Below, piece after piece: positions 15,847 through 25,465 of a stretch of 64,000 nucleotides of DNA. Position 1 is the stretch's first letter. Each line of letters begins with the position of its first letter. Both the position numbers and the translations under genes were made by a program. Under the pieces are notes generated by a model. It had not been told where the DNA came from. It searched no databases and saw only the letters and a program-made list of their open reading frames with translations. This DNA is from an uncultured Bacilli bacterium (GTDB lineage: Bacteria > Bacillota_I > Bacilli_A > RF39 > UBA660): the NCBI GenBank assembly GCA_934085585.1, contig CAKOHI010000002.1, forward strand, positions 94,288-158,287, read 5' to 3'.

Positions 15847-17178
15847 ATGAAAAATAAACAAAATATAATAAAGATATTAATTAAAGTAGTTTTAATTTTT
15901 ATAATCTTTGAAGTTTTTACTAGAACAGTTGGTAGTATTCTTACAAGCAATATATGGAACTCTTTAAATAATGGTAAATATACAAGATACTTTATAAGTG
16001 AGTTTGTGGTACTATTATGTTCATTAATATTTTTAAAAATTACTAATAAAACTTATATATTCAAAGAAAAAAGAATGAATTTTTTAGAATCTTTAAAAAT
16101 TTGTTTACCAATTGTAATTTTATCAATTTTAGTATTTTTAGCAAATGTAACTTCATTAGATTTAAAAAATAATATACCAAATATAATAAGCGTAATATTT
16201 TATTCAATTAGTATAGGGTTATTTGAAGAAATATTTTTTCGAGGTATAATACTAAACGAATTATTAGAAAATTATAGTACAACAAAAAAAGAAACAATAG
16301 TATCAATTGTATTAAGTGGAATAATATTCGGAGCAGTTCATTTAACAAACCTTTTAGCAGGTCAAGACTTACTATCAACGATCATGCAATTTATTCAAAG
16401 TATGTCAATTGGCATATTATTTGCTACATCATATTATTTAAGCAAAAATATTTGGGCATTAATTTTTTTGCATAGTTTTTATGATTTTTCACTTTTACTT
16501 GGTGATGTAAATTTAGTTACAGAATGTAGTTATGTTGATAATGTTCCATTTAGTATAACAGCATCATCAATAATTGTATCAATTATTTTAAGTCTAATTT
16601 ATTTAGTATATAGTGTAATGATATTTATAAAAAGAAATAATGAAGAAAACCAAAATTGTAAAATAATAATATATCTTTTAATATGTTTATACTTTATTTT
16701 TAATATAATATTTAGTTTTATAAATACCAATATTGATGATTATTATGTATGTCCAAATTATGAAGAGAAAACGATTGAAAAAATAGAAACACATTATTAT
16801 GGCTATGATGACTATTACTATCAAGATAATGATTTAAATATTCATGTATATAAGGATAATGATGTTGTAAAAATCAAAGATGAAATTAATAATTTAGAAA
16901 TAAATGTAGATATAAAAAATGTAACTAGACTTGTAGTAATAGATGATACAATAATGATTATAGCAATTGATAAAACAAATTATAAATTATACTTTAACAA
17001 ATTAACAGATTTAAATAATATAAATAATTTTAAAGAATTTATTATACCAGCATCAAATGCAGTTGGATACTTAATAGATAAAGACAAAGATTTAAAATAT
17101 CCGATGATAAAAAGTAGCAATAATAGTATTTATGTTATTGATGAAAACAAACTATATTTAGTCAGAGAAACTAGTTAA
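15847..17178 (+). CDS. CPBP-family intramembrane protease with extra C-terminal domain
   Basis: A 443-residue protein. The N-terminal about 270 residues hold eight or so membrane helices and the ABI/CPBP motifs FEEIFFRG (EExxxR), FGAVHL (FxxxH) and FLHSFYDF. These mark a glutamate-type intramembrane protease such as Rce1. After a last helix near residue 290 comes an exported or cytoplasmic Tyr/Asp-rich tail of about 150 residues (YYGYDDYYYQDN), absent from standard CPBP proteins. It is the last gene of the operon; the terminator begins inside its stop region. Confidence 0.85.
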   Translation: MKNKQNIIKILIKVVLIFIIFEVFTRTVGSILTSNIWNSLNNGKYTRYFISEFVVLLCSLIFLKITNKTYIFKEKRMNFLESLKICLPIVILSILVFLANVTSLDLKNNIPNIISVIFYSISIGLFEEIFFRGIILNELLENYSTTKKETIVSIVLSGIIFGAVHLTNLLAGQDLLSTIMQFIQSMSIGILFATSYYLSKNIWALIFLHSFYDFSLLLGDVNLVTECSYVDNVPFSITASSIIVSIILSLIYLVYSVMIFIKRNNEENQNCKIIIYLLICLYFIFNIIFSFINTNIDDYYVCPNYEEKTIEKIETHYYGYDDYYYQDNDLNIHVYKDNDVVKIKDEINNLEINVDIKNVTRLVVIDDTIMIIAIDKTNYKLYFNKLTDLNNINNFKEFIIPASNAVGYLIDKDKDLKYPMIKSSNNSIYVIDENKLYLVRETS

Positions 17179-17192
17179 TTCTAGTTTTTTTT
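17168..17192 (+). terminator. Terminator after the CPBP gene
   Basis: Stem AAACTAG / CTAGTTT with loop TTAATT, then a T run. The stem includes the stop codon of the CPBP gene. Confidence 0.8.
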
Positions 17193-17238
17193 GTATTTTT
17201 ATACTAAAAAAATAAATAATAATAAAAGAAAAAAACAA

Positions 17239-17267
17239 TTGTTTTATACAAAATACTATGATAAGAT
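17239..17267 (+). promoter_or_regulatory. Promoter of the SWIM-SNF2 gene
   Basis: -35 TTGTTT (17239-17244), 17-base spacer ending TGA, -10 TAAGAT (17262-17267), extended -10. Confidence 0.55.
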
Positions 17268-17285
17268 GGATAAATGGAGGTAAAA

Positions 17286-20200
17286 ATGCAAATAGAGAAT
17301 TTTAATGATTTAATAGCTAAAACAAATATAAGTGGCTTTGTAACAACTACAGATATAGTAAAAGGAAAACGATATGATAAAGAAAAAATATCTTTTATAG
17401 AAAAAAAAGAATCCAAAGGCACATATGAAGATTTAACCGTATTTCATTTTGAAGTAGATTCTGAAACAAAACCAACATATTATGACGTTAAAATAGTATT
17501 AGAAAATAATAAAAACATATTAAAATGTACTTGTGATTGTAAGGCTTATCGTAACTTTCAAAGTTGTAAACATATCGGGGCAGTATTTGTTAACTTTTAT
17601 GAGTTTATATTTAAAAAATCTATAGTAAATATTCATAAAATTTCTGATAATATTTTAAAAAAATTTTTAACCGAAGAAAAAAGTTTAATAAAAAAAGAAT
17701 TAAATGTTGAATTAATAATAAATGTAACAGAAAAAGAAAATTACTATTACTATGGGAATTACACAGATTTCAATATAAAAATAATGCTCGGAGAGAATAA
17801 ATTATACACTTTAGGAAATCACGGAAGTGCTTTTAAATCTGCTTATGAAAGTGAGTTTGGTGAAGTATATTTTGGTAAGAATTTTACTTATGAACCAGAA
17901 AAATATTATATTCAAAGTGATGCTAAAACAATTCTTGAGGCATATTTTAATATTTATGATGGATACTACAATAGAAGAATAAGAAATGATGAATTTAAAA
18001 AATTTTTAAATAAAATTAAAGATACAAAATTTGTTATAAATGACTATCAAATTGATGGAATAAAAGATTTTTTTCCCATAGATTCAAATTTAACTAAAAA
18101 AGATAATGATTATGAACTAGATTTTGATTTAGATAACATGTTGTGTCTAATATATGATGATTATGAATATATCTTATATAAAGGTTACTTGTATCATTTA
18201 AGTAAAAAAGAACAAGAACTACTTGAAGAATTAAAAGAAAATAAACTTAATAAATTAATAATCCCTAAAGAAAATGTAGATACTTTTACCAAAGGGCTAC
18301 TTGGAATATTAAGAAAAAATTTAAAAATTGATGCAACAGTAAATGATATACTATTACCAAAAGATATTCTCACAAAATTATATTTTGATTTAAGAAGTTC
18401 CTACATACTAGTTGATGTTATATTTAAATATGATGAACTAGAAATAAATTATTTTGATAAAACTAACCAAGTTTTACGAGATATGGAGTATGAAGCTAAA
18501 GTAGTAAACGAGGTATTAAGCTATGGCTTTATAATAGATAAAGATAAGATCATTTTAAATGATTTAGATAAAGAAGTAGAATTTTTAGAACAAGGATTAG
18601 AAATACTTGCAACAAAATACGAAATATTTACAACAGAGAAATTTAAAGGTATAAATATAAAGAAGAAAACATCAATAACATCAATGTTTAGAATAGGAAA
18701 AGATAACATATTAAGTTATGATTTTAATCTCGGAGATATAAATAGTAATGAACTAGTAGATATTTTTGCTAATATAAAAAATAAGAAAAAATATTATAGA
18801 CTTAAAAACGGAGATATCTTAAATCTTGAAGATTCATCTTTAAAAGAATTAAGTGAATTAAAAGATGATTTAGAATTAAGTGATGAAGAGATATTAAAAG
18901 GTAATGGCAAACTCTTAAAATATAGAGCAATTTATTTAGATAGTTTAAAAAATACTAAATATAATATTATATCAACAGACAATTTATTTAATAATTTTAT
19001 TAAAAACTTTTATGAGTATAAAGATTGCAATTTAACCATCCCTAATAAAGAACTATCTATATTAAGGGATTATCAAATTACCGGAGTTAAGTGGTTATAT
19101 ACATTAACTAAAACAGGATTCGGAGGAATTTTGGCTGATGAAATGGGACTTGGAAAAACAATTCAAGTAATTTATTATATAAAGCAAATTCTAAAAGAGG
19201 ATAAAGATTCAAAATTTTTAATCGTAGTACCGACTTCTTTAGCTTATAACTGGGATCATGAATTTGAAATATTTGGTAAAAATATAAAAAGAAAAATTTG
19301 TGTTGGGGCTAAAAATAAAAGAATAAGTATCTTAAAAGATTTAAAAAATTCAAGTGTTTACATAACTACATATGGATTGTTACGTGAAGATGAAGAATTA
19401 TATCAAGATTTAAATTTCCATACCATGATAATAGATGAAGCTCAAAATATAAAAAATAATATGGCTGGAATTACTAAAGTAGTAAAAAAAATAAATGCAA
19501 ATACAAAGTTTGCTTTAACAGGTACACCATTAGAAAATTCAATTTTAGAATTATGGAGTATATTTGATTTTATCATGCCAGGATATTTAGCAAATTTAAC
19601 GAAGTTTCAAAACAAATACAAAATTAAAGATTTTGATGAAGATAGCGAAGTACTAATAAAAAATTTAAGTAAGCAAATTAATCCATTTATATTAAGAAGA
19701 AAAAAACAGGATGTTGTAAAAGAATTACCAGACAAATTAATCAATGACATATATATTGATTTAAAAGATGAACAAAAAAAATTATATGTAGCAGAATTAA
19801 ATAGAGTAAAAGAAGAGATGGAAAAAATTATTGAAACCCAAGGAATTAATAAAGCAAGATTTTTAATACTTCAACTACTTACAAAATTAAGACAAATATG
19901 TATAGAACCAAAAATTATATATGAAAATTATAGTGATGGATCAAATAAAATAGATCAATTAGATTTACTTGTTAGTGAATATACAAAAAATAATCATAAG
20001 ATATTAATATTTTCATCTTTTAAAACTGCATTAAATATTGTAAAAGAAAAACTAGAAAGTGCCAAAATAAAAACATTTATGATTGATGGTAGTGTACCTT
20101 CAAAAGACAGAATGAAATTAGTTGATGAATTCAATAATAATGATGACGTTAAAGTGTTTTTAATAATGTTAAAATCTGGAGGAACTGGATTAAATTTAGC

Positions 20201-20477
20201 TTCTGCGGACGTTGTAATTCACCTAGATTTATGGTGGAATCCTCAAGCTGAAAATCAAGCAACAGATAGAGCTCACAGAATAGGGCAAAAAAATACTGTT
20301 GAAGTAATTCATTTAATAACTAAAGGCACAATTGAAGAAAAAATACTGGAACTACAAACTAAAAAAAGATTATTAAGTGATAAATTAATTGATGGAGAAA
20401 AAAGAGATAAAAATATTGTATCTGAATTAACAAAAGAAGACATTAAGAATTTATTATCATATGAAAATGAAGATTAA
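17286..20477 (+). CDS. SWIM zinc-finger SNF2/HepA-family helicase
   Basis: A 1063-residue Swi2/Snf2 ATPase that would translocate on duplex DNA or remodel protein-DNA or polymerase complexes. The N-terminal SWIM finger reads CTCDCKAY....SCKHIG (CxCx(n)CxH). A long middle domain follows. The C-terminal motor has motif I DEMGLGKT, motif II DEAQ, ALTGTPLENS (motif III), SGGTGLNLASAD (motif V) and QATDRAHRIGQ (motif VI). I place the start at ATG 17286, 5 bases after GGAGG; the upstream in-frame ATG at 17274 overlaps that RBS. Confidence 0.93.
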   Translation: MQIENFNDLIAKTNISGFVTTTDIVKGKRYDKEKISFIEKKESKGTYEDLTVFHFEVDSETKPTYYDVKIVLENNKNILKCTCDCKAYRNFQSCKHIGAVFVNFYEFIFKKSIVNIHKISDNILKKFLTEEKSLIKKELNVELIINVTEKENYYYYGNYTDFNIKIMLGENKLYTLGNHGSAFKSAYESEFGEVYFGKNFTYEPEKYYIQSDAKTILEAYFNIYDGYYNRRIRNDEFKKFLNKIKDTKFVINDYQIDGIKDFFPIDSNLTKKDNDYELDFDLDNMLCLIYDDYEYILYKGYLYHLSKKEQELLEELKENKLNKLIIPKENVDTFTKGLLGILRKNLKIDATVNDILLPKDILTKLYFDLRSSYILVDVIFKYDELEINYFDKTNQVLRDMEYEAKVVNEVLSYGFIIDKDKIILNDLDKEVEFLEQGLEILATKYEIFTTEKFKGINIKKKTSITSMFRIGKDNILSYDFNLGDINSNELVDIFANIKNKKKYYRLKNGDILNLEDSSLKELSELKDDLELSDEEILKGNGKLLKYRAIYLDSLKNTKYNIISTDNLFNNFIKNFYEYKDCNLTIPNKELSILRDYQITGVKWLYTLTKTGFGGILADEMGLGKTIQVIYYIKQILKEDKDSKFLIVVPTSLAYNWDHEFEIFGKNIKRKICVGAKNKRISILKDLKNSSVYITTYGLLREDEELYQDLNFHTMIIDEAQNIKNNMAGITKVVKKINANTKFALTGTPLENSILELWSIFDFIMPGYLANLTKFQNKYKIKDFDEDSEVLIKNLSKQINPFILRRKKQDVVKELPDKLINDIYIDLKDEQKKLYVAELNRVKEEMEKIIETQGINKARFLILQLLTKLRQICIEPKIIYENYSDGSNKIDQLDLLVSEYTKNNHKILIFSSFKTALNIVKEKLESAKIKTFMIDGSVPSKDRMKLVDEFNNNDDVKVFLIMLKSGGTGLNLASADVVIHLDLWWNPQAENQATDRAHRIGQKNTVEVIHLITKGTIEEKILELQTKKRLLSDKLIDGEKRDKNIVSELTKEDIKNLLSYENED

Positions 20478-20498
20478 ACTCCTTGATGGAGTTTTTTT
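20476..20498 (+). terminator. Terminator after the SNF2 gene
   Basis: Stem AAACTCC / GGAGTTT, loop TTGAT, T run. Confidence 0.8.
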
Positions 20499-20605
20499 AA
20501 TACGTAAATTTATTGTAAATATATAGTTAAATCTCCGTAAAATTTATAAAAACCGCAAAAAACAATCCTATTTAGGAAATATATATTTATGAAAGGAGAA
20601 ATAGT

Positions 20606-20662
20606 ATGTTTAAAAAAATTAAAAAGAAAAAGTATTATAAGGAGGAATGTGTATGTGTTTAA
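20606..20662 (+). CDS. Possible 18-residue leader peptide
   Basis: A short frame MFKKIKKKKYYKEECVCV with its own RBS (AAAGGAG, 20593-20599). It overlaps the RBS and first codons of the PD-(D/E)XK gene in another frame, so its translation could couple to or interfere with that gene. Very Lys-rich. It may be a chance frame. Confidence 0.3.
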   Translation: MFKKIKKKKYYKEECVCV

Positions 20663-21564
20663 AGTGTGAACAATTATTAGATATTAACAAAGAAAACAAA
20701 GAGAAAAGATTTTTTTCGTTTAATTATGACAGAGTATTTAAAAGCATTATATGTGATGAAAAAGTAAGAAAAAATAAGGACTTTCATTTACTTGAAAGAT
20801 TAATTAGTGAATGCTTGGAAAAAGAAGTAAAAGTATTAAATATAATACCATCAGAATTACCTGTTCAAAGCACAAATGTAAGAACAAAAAGACTAGATTT
20901 ATTAGTTAAATGTGAAAATAGGGAAGTTCATTTAGAGCTTAACACCTCATTTGATAAAGCTACACGAATAAGAAATAATTGTTTTTTCTTTTCGTTTTAC
21001 TCACAGCATACTAAAAGAGGAAAAACATATGATTTAAAAACAGAATTTATTCATGTTTCTCTAAATTACAATATGGGAAATAAGTATGATTATTTTTGTG
21101 AATTAAATACAAATGATAATAAAGAATTAAATTTATTAGAAAATATTTTAATTCGTCATGTAAACCTTGAAAAATTTGCTAATATTTGGTATGATAATGT
21201 TGCTAAAATCAAGCTGAATGGTTCATTATTGACATTAATTGGGTTAAAAGAAAAAGAAGAAATATTAAAATATGCCAAGAATGTCAATGATAAAGATGTA
21301 TGGGAGTGTGTAGAAAAGCTTATGAAATTAAATAATAATGAAAGATTTGTATGGGATTTAACCCCAGAAGAAGATGAAATGATGTTACAAAGAGCTAGAG
21401 AAGAAGAAATAAGTATCGAATCATATAATAAAGGAATTGAAAAGAGCACAGAGCAAACAGCTATAAACATGATTAAGAAAAATTATTCTCTTGAAGAAAT
21501 AAGTGAAATAACTGGATTATCAATAGAAAATTTAAAAGAAATAAAACAAAAAAAAGAATGTTAA
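20653..21564 (+). CDS. PD-(D/E)XK nuclease-fold, Rpn/transposase-like protein
   Basis: A 303-residue protein of the Rpn/PDDEXK_2 type (YhgA-like proteins that promote recombination). It has the N-terminal NYDRVFKSIICDEK, the nuclease core RLDLLVKCENREVHLELN (D....ExN, where the usual ExK/ExQ is ELN), and the family's C-terminal helical tail KGIEKSTEQTAINMIKKNYS followed by LEEISEITGLS. ATG 20653 is chosen because GGAGG ends 7 bases upstream; ATG 20647 is only one base away. It ends overlapping the convergent serine hydrolase gene, with no terminator between. Confidence 0.78.
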   Translation: MCLKCEQLLDINKENKEKRFFSFNYDRVFKSIICDEKVRKNKDFHLLERLISECLEKEVKVLNIIPSELPVQSTNVRTKRLDLLVKCENREVHLELNTSFDKATRIRNNCFFFSFYSQHTKRGKTYDLKTEFIHVSLNYNMGNKYDYFCELNTNDNKELNLLENILIRHVNLEKFANIWYDNVAKIKLNGSLLTLIGLKEKEEILKYAKNVNDKDVWECVEKLMKLNNNERFVWDLTPEEDEMMLQRAREEEISIESYNKGIEKSTEQTAINMIKKNYSLEEISEITGLSIENLKEIKQKKEC

Positions 21565-23012
21565 TTTAGTTCTCTTACTAAAAACATTCCTTTTTCATTT
21601 TTAAATATTTTTTCTAATAATTGGTATTGTATTGCTAAATCTAAAGCCAAAGTAACAAGAACTTCTTTTGCTTTAGTATAGTCATTACACACAATTTTTT
21701 CTTTTCCATCAGGAAGGATAAATGTTTTCATATTATGTTCGTTAATTTTAATATTTTTAATTTGATCCGGATGAATTTGATAAATTCTATTATGTAATCT
21801 GGGAGATCCGACAAATAAAGTTATTTTGTTGATTGGATCAACAACTAGTTGTGTTCCTGCAAATCCCGGAGACATAAACGCTCTTCCAGATAAAGGTGGA
21901 TAAACAGATAGAAATTGGGGATCTGGTTGTTTTAAATAAACTAATGAACCATAAAATCTAGTGTATTTATCTTCGTCTTTAAAACCAGTTTCAGTATCAC
22001 TCATAGAAAATAATGCTTCTTTAGATAAGATTTTTTCATTTATCAATGCTTCTGCAAAATTTATCATATCATTTTTTGTTGAGAAAAAGCCTGCATGTCC
22101 TGGAGAAATTCCATCGAGTTCTCCAATAGCTATAGCTTTGGGATCATGTACAGTACCGGGAACATTATCAAATCTTGTATGTGCATTTCCATTTTTATCT
22201 ATAATAGTTGAGAAATTTTCATTAGCAACTCTATTTAGTTTATCAAAAGGCACATTTAAATGGGTATCAACCATATTTGCTTTTTTAAAAACCATTTCTT
22301 TAACAAATTCTTCAAATTTCATATTAGATACTTTTTCTACAACATATCTTAATATCATTGCTCCCATATCGGTGTAAGCATTACTTATATTTTGATTACT
22401 ATCTGGATGTGCTGTTAATAATATTTGTTCAGCTTCTTCTTTATTTTTAGCATTATCAACTCTTTTATCGGTAATTATTCTAATTCTAAACTTTAATAAA
22501 TCATAAATAGTTGTATCTCCCAGGTTCTTAAATTGGGGAACATATTTTCTTACTGGTTCAAAAACATCAATTAAATCTTTTTCTTCCAAAATAAGAATAG
22601 CCACGGCAGTAAATGTTTTGGAAGTAGAAGCTAAATCGAAAATAGTGTTTTGTTCAATTGGAAGTTCGCATCTTTTGAAAGTTCCATTAACCAAATCATA
22701 TTCTTGTCTTAAACCACATAATACGGTATCTCTAGTTTTAAATGTCCCAAAATCAAGTAAAACTCCCGGAGTAATTTTAGTATCATTTACAAAAATATCC
22801 ATTATTTCTTTTAATCCACTTCTTTGAAACAATTTAAGTCTTAAAGTTGTTAAACTAGCATGTGGGTTATCATAAATAATATCCATAACAGGTTTTAATA
22901 ATCTCACATAATCTTTATAATTATAAATATCTTGTAAACAAGTAATATTTGTATTATTTTGATTTTTTAATAGTTCATTTAAATATTTTTTATATATTAT
23001 ATATTCATTCAT
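21561..23012 (-). CDS. Serine hydrolase, beta-lactamase/class C PBP family
   Basis: A 483-residue protein with no obvious signal peptide. Active-site motif STSK (in DLASTSKTFTAVAIL), second motif YTD (in AYTDMGAMIL, for Y-x-N), and SPGFAGTQLVVDP in place of the third (H/K)-x-G box. This set is typical of esterases and peptidases of the beta-lactamase fold rather than true antibiotic-degrading enzymes. Substrate unknown. The RBS GGGGGG is strong. Its stop codon overlaps that of the facing gene. Confidence 0.85.
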   Translation of the reverse strand: MNEYIIYKKYLNELLKNQNNTNITCLQDIYNYKDYVRLLKPVMDIIYDNPHASLTTLRLKLFQRSGLKEIMDIFVNDTKITPGVLLDFGTFKTRDTVLCGLRQEYDLVNGTFKRCELPIEQNTIFDLASTSKTFTAVAILILEEKDLIDVFEPVRKYVPQFKNLGDTTIYDLLKFRIRIITDKRVDNAKNKEEAEQILLTAHPDSNQNISNAYTDMGAMILRYVVEKVSNMKFEEFVKEMVFKKANMVDTHLNVPFDKLNRVANENFSTIIDKNGNAHTRFDNVPGTVHDPKAIAIGELDGISPGHAGFFSTKNDMINFAEALINEKILSKEALFSMSDTETGFKDEDKYTRFYGSLVYLKQPDPQFLSVYPPLSGRAFMSPGFAGTQLVVDPINKITLFVGSPRLHNRIYQIHPDQIKNIKINEHNMKTFILPDGKEKIVCNDYTKAKEVLVTLALDLAIQYQLLEKIFKNEKGMFLVRELN

Positions 23013-23120
23013 ATCAAATTCCCCCCTATGAAGTAGGCTTATTATAATAATTTTATGCTAAAAAGTCAAATTTATAATGCAATATCCATAGTTTTGTGAT
23101 AAAATTAATGTGGTGGAAAT

Positions 23121-24329
23121 ATGAAAAAGACAGGAACAAAGGAAATTGTAAAAAGTACAGAATTTGCTAATACTATTTATCGTATTAGACAAGAAAGAAA
23201 ACTAACTCAAAAAGATCTTGGAGAAATTATTGGTGTATCCGATAGAACAATATCTAAATGGGAGAATGGTACAACTGTACCAGATTTATGTCAAATAAGA
23301 AACATATGTAGAAAGTTGGAAATATCTCCAAGTTTACTAATTAAATCTGAAAAAATATTTAAAGATGGTATGACTGACCTTAAAAGAAAAGTTGGTAAAA
23401 TTCTAAACTATCTATTACACAATATATTCCTAATAGGTTTTATTATAGTGTTTATTTTGTTGTTATTATATTTTATAAATAATTTTAATGCTGTTAAAAT
23501 CTATAATTTAAAATTTGATAGTGAAAACATAACATTTGAAAATGGATATTTCTTTAAAACTAAAGTAACAAATATTTTGGTTATAAATGATATAAAAATT
23601 AACAAAATAAAATATGAGCCAAAAGAAGTTGAAGTAGAATTATATACTTATGTAAATGGTGACAAAAAAGTTTTATACAATAGTAATACTTTAAATAATA
23701 TATATTTTGAAGAAAACCAATCAGGCACAGACCTTTTAACGAGAGATACGATTGAAAGTTTAAAAAAGAATTTACATTTAACAATTAGAACAAAAGATGT
23801 TGATAATGTTGAACAATCTTATGATTGTAAAATAGAACTTGTCAACAAATTTAGTAATAATAAATTATCTTATACACAATTTGTAAAAGATAGCAAAATT
23901 GATGTAAATTATTTAGCTTTTCAAAATTTATCTCTTTTTTCATATGACAAAAATTTGGAAAATACAGAAACAGTATTTTATAGTATGCCTACTAAAGCTA
24001 ATACTTTAGACGATTTAGGTTATATTTATGATGAAACAAAAGATGTTTATACCAAAGTTGATTCTGATGGTGGATTTATAAAATATACACCAGAAATGGA
24101 TATGATAAATTACAATTTACATGGAAAAAATTTTTTGAAAATTTATTTTAATAAACCTTTAAATAAGTACTTAATAACAATAACCGATGAAAAAGACAAT
24201 TTAATTAATGAAGTAAGATTTAATTTTGTTAATAATAACATAAATTGTTTATATGGAAATTGTAATAAATATTTAAACAAAATTTCTTATATAATGGGCA
24301 TTTACAACGAAATAAACGCAACTCTCTAA
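23121..24329 (+). CDS. XRE-type HTH protein with membrane helix
   Basis: A 402-residue protein. Residues about 15-70 are a Cro/CI helix-turn-helix (IRQERKLTQKDLGEIIGVSDRTISKWENG type), and residues about 96-118 form a membrane helix (FIIVFILLLLYFI). The remaining about 280 residues are probably outside the cell. It looks like a one-component membrane-bound regulator that senses an external signal; the target is unknown. An extended -10 (TGATAAAAT, 23097-23105) lies so close that the leader is only about 10 bases. Confidence 0.8.
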   Translation: MKKTGTKEIVKSTEFANTIYRIRQERKLTQKDLGEIIGVSDRTISKWENGTTVPDLCQIRNICRKLEISPSLLIKSEKIFKDGMTDLKRKVGKILNYLLHNIFLIGFIIVFILLLLYFINNFNAVKIYNLKFDSENITFENGYFFKTKVTNILVINDIKINKIKYEPKEVEVELYTYVNGDKKVLYNSNTLNNIYFEENQSGTDLLTRDTIESLKKNLHLTIRTKDVDNVEQSYDCKIELVNKFSNNKLSYTQFVKDSKIDVNYLAFQNLSLFSYDKNLENTETVFYSMPTKANTLDDLGYIYDETKDVYTKVDSDGGFIKYTPEMDMINYNLHGKNFLKIYFNKPLNKYLITITDEKDNLINEVRFNFVNNNINCLYGNCNKYLNKISYIMGIYNEINATL

Positions 24330-24423
24330 TAAGGAGAATTACAACTCCCGTGATTTTCTATTTCCTTTTTCGACAAAAACTGGTATGCTGAAAATGGAAC
24401 AGGAAGGAGGTGCAATTGAACGG

Positions 24424-25239
24424 TTGAAAAAAAGTATTATAGCATTAACAATAATGCTTGGCTTATTTATTACAACTAACGTAAAAGGTGCAACAGTAAC
24501 AGATTCTGAATATGCAAGATTAAGATTAATTCATTCAGATATGAGAATCGCAGCAATGAGTGATGAAGAAGCTCAAGAATATTTATCCCTTGATTTAGAG
24601 AATTCTAAAAAAGTAAGTAAATATTATAGAGTAACAGAAACAACTAATGGAACAACAACAACAGAAGTCAGCGAAGAAGAAGCAATGAATGCAACGAAGA
24701 ATATGACAACAAGAGGAACATTGCATACAACTACTTATAAGAATATTCAAATAATTTCAACACCAGGCTCTGTTAAAAATAATTACATCATTGACCTTAT
24801 AACTTTATGGTTAAAAACTCCTTATATTAAATCTTATGATGTAATTGCAATGAGAGCAGACGATGCATCAGTAATTGAAGGAACACAACGAGGATCACAA
24901 ACATACAACACGACAAGTGGCTCATCAGGTTATGTAAATTATTCTTATAATGGAACCAATATGGTTAAAGCATCAAACGGGTTTGGTATATCAATGAATT
25001 TAGTTGATGCAGGATCTATATTTGAATGCTCAATTACAGCAACTGTAACAGCAACTACAGAATGGGCAACAATGTATGGAAGTTATCAACATGCAGCTAC
25101 AGATGTTACACTTGCTCAATCAAAATCATATGTGATAAGTCATAATGGATATGGTAAAGTAATAAATTTTGCCACAGCCGTTCAAAATTATTATGATGGA
25201 ATGCAAGGAGTATCTATCGCCCTTGATTATACAGCATAG
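24424..25239 (+). CDS. Exported protein of unknown function upstream of spoIVA
   Basis: About 271 residues: Lys-rich start, signal helix (IIALTIMLGLFITTNVKGA), then a Thr/Ser-rich, probably beta-rich secreted domain with one Cys. The start is uncertain. A strong RBS AAGGAGGTG (24404-24412) is followed by an in-frame ATT (24415) and TTG (24424); the in-frame ATG codons (24385, 24394) lie upstream of that RBS. I use TTG 24424. An extended -10 (TGGTATGCT, 24381-24389) lies upstream. I do not recognise the family. Position before spoIVA hints at but does not prove a spore role. Confidence 0.55.
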   Translation: MKKSIIALTIMLGLFITTNVKGATVTDSEYARLRLIHSDMRIAAMSDEEAQEYLSLDLENSKKVSKYYRVTETTNGTTTTEVSEEEAMNATKNMTTRGTLHTTTYKNIQIISTPGSVKNNYIIDLITLWLKTPYIKSYDVIAMRADDASVIEGTQRGSQTYNTTSGSSGYVNYSYNGTNMVKASNGFGISMNLVDAGSIFECSITATVTATTEWATMYGSYQHAATDVTLAQSKSYVISHNGYGKVINFATAVQNYYDGMQGVSIALDYTA

Positions 25240-25390
25240 AATAAAGTGGTACTCACCATCAGAAAAATTTACTATGAGAGCGATTTATATTTTAAAAGGT
25301 ACTCGATATTATTATTAATATAGTAGGAACTATAAGACTATAAAAATACAAAATTGAGGTAGAAATAAAATTTCTCATAGCATACAACTT

Positions 25391-25435
25391 TGAATATTAC
25401 ATCAAGCAACATCATGCAACAATGAATATTACATC
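25391..25435 (+). repeat. 13-bp direct repeat pair in the spoIVA upstream region
   Basis: TGAATATTACATC occurs at 25391-25403 and 25423-25435 (32-base period), with AACATCATGCAACA between. This may be a protein-binding site ahead of the spoIVA promoter. The gap 25240-25522 otherwise holds only that promoter and an AT-rich leader. Confidence 0.5.
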
Positions 25436-25465
25436 GTCTTTAAATTCACTTATCTAAAAATATTG

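Noticed and set aside
25391..25435. Possible CRISPR-like repeat pair
   Set aside because: Only two copies of 13 bases, no dyad and no cas genes in the window.
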